Positions 63,334-64,000 of a DNA stretch of 64,000 nucleotides are shown here, piece after piece. Each line of letters starts with the position of its first letter. Position 1 is the first letter of the stretch. The notes beneath the pieces were generated by a model. That model was not told where the DNA came from, searched no databases, and saw only the letters and a list, made by a program, of their open reading frames with translations. A program made the position numbers and the translations under genes. The DNA comes from Streptococcus viridans (GTDB taxonomy: Bacteria; Bacillota; Bacilli; Lactobacillales; Streptococcaceae), in contig NZ_LR134266.1 in assembly GCF_900636365.1 (NCBI RefSeq), forward strand, positions 1,811,501 to 1,875,500, given 5' to 3'.

Positions 63334-63404
63334 GGCGGTATAGCCAAGTGGTAAGGCACGGCTCTGCAAAAGCTTGATCGTCGGTTCAAATCCGTCTACC
63401 GCCT
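63334..63404 (+). tRNA. tRNA-Cys (anticodon GCA)
   Basis: A 71-base cloverleaf: acceptor GGCGGTA/TACCGCC with U discriminator, D-arm AGCCAAGTGGTAAGGC, anticodon stem-loop with loop CTGCAAA (anticodon GCA), T-loop GGTTCAAATCC. CCA is not encoded. Confidence 0.95.
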
Positions 63405-63422
63405 TCACAAACAAATATCAAT

Positions 63423-63446
63423 GAGCCCAGCAATGGGCTTTTTTGA
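63423..63446 (+). terminator. Terminator after tRNA-Cys
   Basis: GAGCCCA, short loop, TGGGCTTTTTT on the plus strand. Confidence 0.85.
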
Positions 63447-63523
63447 TACATCAGCTTGATGGAATCTCACTTTCGCCCCTTTGTCAGTGATTGTGTTTTC
63501 CATTCATGAAAGGAAACGATATT

Positions 63524-64000
63524 ATGAAAAAAGTTACCTTATATGCTCTCAGCATCCTCTCTTTGGCCATGCTCGCTGCTTGCCAACCAGCACAAGAAGA
63601 GACTCACCAAAGAAAACCTCTTGTGAGCAGCTCTAAAAAAACCTCTAAAAGCTCTAAGAGTTCTAGAAGTTCATACTCTAAAAAGGCATCCAGCAAAAAG
63701 GATTTTTCATCAGGCTTCGACGATGATCATTCTCATATCTCTTCAGACTCTAACACGCGCGAGGATCCTAACTATACAATGAGCTTGATGGACCAAGGAG
63801 AATCACTGGAAGCTATCGGGGATATCCCTGAAATGCCAAAATGGGTTGCCTTCAAAGAGATTAAAGTGGAAATCCTCGTCGGAAATGAAGCCCTTGCCCC
63901 TACTACAAAAGATGAAGCCATCAGCAAGTTAGGCCCTACTGATTCCACTTCTGATAATAGTGGTTACTGGCATGGGGAGGGCAGTGGTATCATGATTAGT
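63524..64000 (+). CDS. Lipoprotein, N-terminal part (cut by window edge)
   Basis: Visible are 159 residues: a signal peptide with lipobox LAAC (Cys about residue 19), and a long Ser/Lys-rich linker (about 35-70). Then a domain starts with EMPKWVAFKEIKVEILVGNE, then PTTKDEAISKLGPTDSTS. The last segment resembles the T.EE(L/V)...(L/Y)G.A pattern of the domains in the 27-32 kb paralog cluster. The resemblance is weak and the gene is incomplete. Start ATG 63524 has AAAGGAAA upstream. Confidence 0.82.
   Translation, partial: MKKVTLYALSILSLAMLAACQPAQEETHQRKPLVSSSKKTSKSSKSSRSSYSKKASSKKDFSSGFDDDHSHISSDSNTREDPNYTMSLMDQGESLEAIGDIPEMPKWVAFKEIKVEILVGNEALAPTTKDEAISKLGPTDSTSDNSGYWHGEGSGIMIS

Overview
The window reads as chromosome of an oral/commensal Streptococcus of the mitis-sanguinis clade. 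Reasons: RadA, ClpC, CtsR, GpsA, GalU, TadA, PurA and DapH/DapL have typical streptococcal sequences. YSIRK-type signal peptides and LPXTG anchors are present, along with a CshA-like fibril protein, a BgaA-like surface beta-galactosidase, CiaR-type small RNAs and a SigX (ComX) cin-box. The exact species cannot be fixed from sequence reading alone. Most genes lie on the minus strand. No phage, IS element, rRNA or CRISPR array was recognised.

Layout. 1-10 kb: N-terminal part of a CshA-like fibril adhesin, a CsbB/GtrB-YfhO glycosylation pair, a Thr/Glu-repeat LPXTG adhesin, and a DUF2079 polytopic protein. 10-14 kb: beta-carbonic anhydrase, an AIM24 protein, and the dut-phosphatase-radA operon behind a cin-box. 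radA appears to start at an AUC codon. 14-19.3 kb: a Cia-type csRNA, a class I amidotransferase, and a 1420-residue isopeptide-domain adhesin. 19.5-27 kb: gpsA-galU, a secreted C69 dipeptidase, rhomboid, 5-FCL and the lysine/DAP genes dapH-dapL. 27.2-31.9 kb: five paralogous single-pass membrane proteins, each with two copies of one extracellular domain. 32-36.3 kb: pgi, a structured repeat-rich intergenic region, SRP RNA, tadA, a second csRNA and purA. 36.5-41.2 kb: gshF, an ADP-ribosylglycohydrolase pseudogene, and hslO-dusB. 41.2-44.3 kb: a structured repeat and the nadR-pnuC-nrtR NAD salvage operon. 44.3-49.1 kb: a lipoprotein and ctsR-clpC followed by an ECF S-component and a DUF4430 lipoprotein. 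49.2-60 kb: surface alpha-fucosidase (GH29) and giant surface beta-galactosidase (GH2) with cre sites upstream. 60.3-64 kb: a COG2426 membrane protein, the second copy of the structured repeat, rpsB-tsf, tRNA-Cys and a truncated lipoprotein gene.

How the parts fit. The surface enzymes would strip fucose and galactose from host glycans under catabolite control. The three large adhesins would hold the cell to host or partner surfaces. Two csRNAs and the cin-box connect the region to CiaRH and competence regulation. The least explained parts are the five-paralog membrane cluster with its palindromic operator, the two-copy modular structured repeat whose stems co-vary, and the repeated hairpin array beside the SRP RNA gene.
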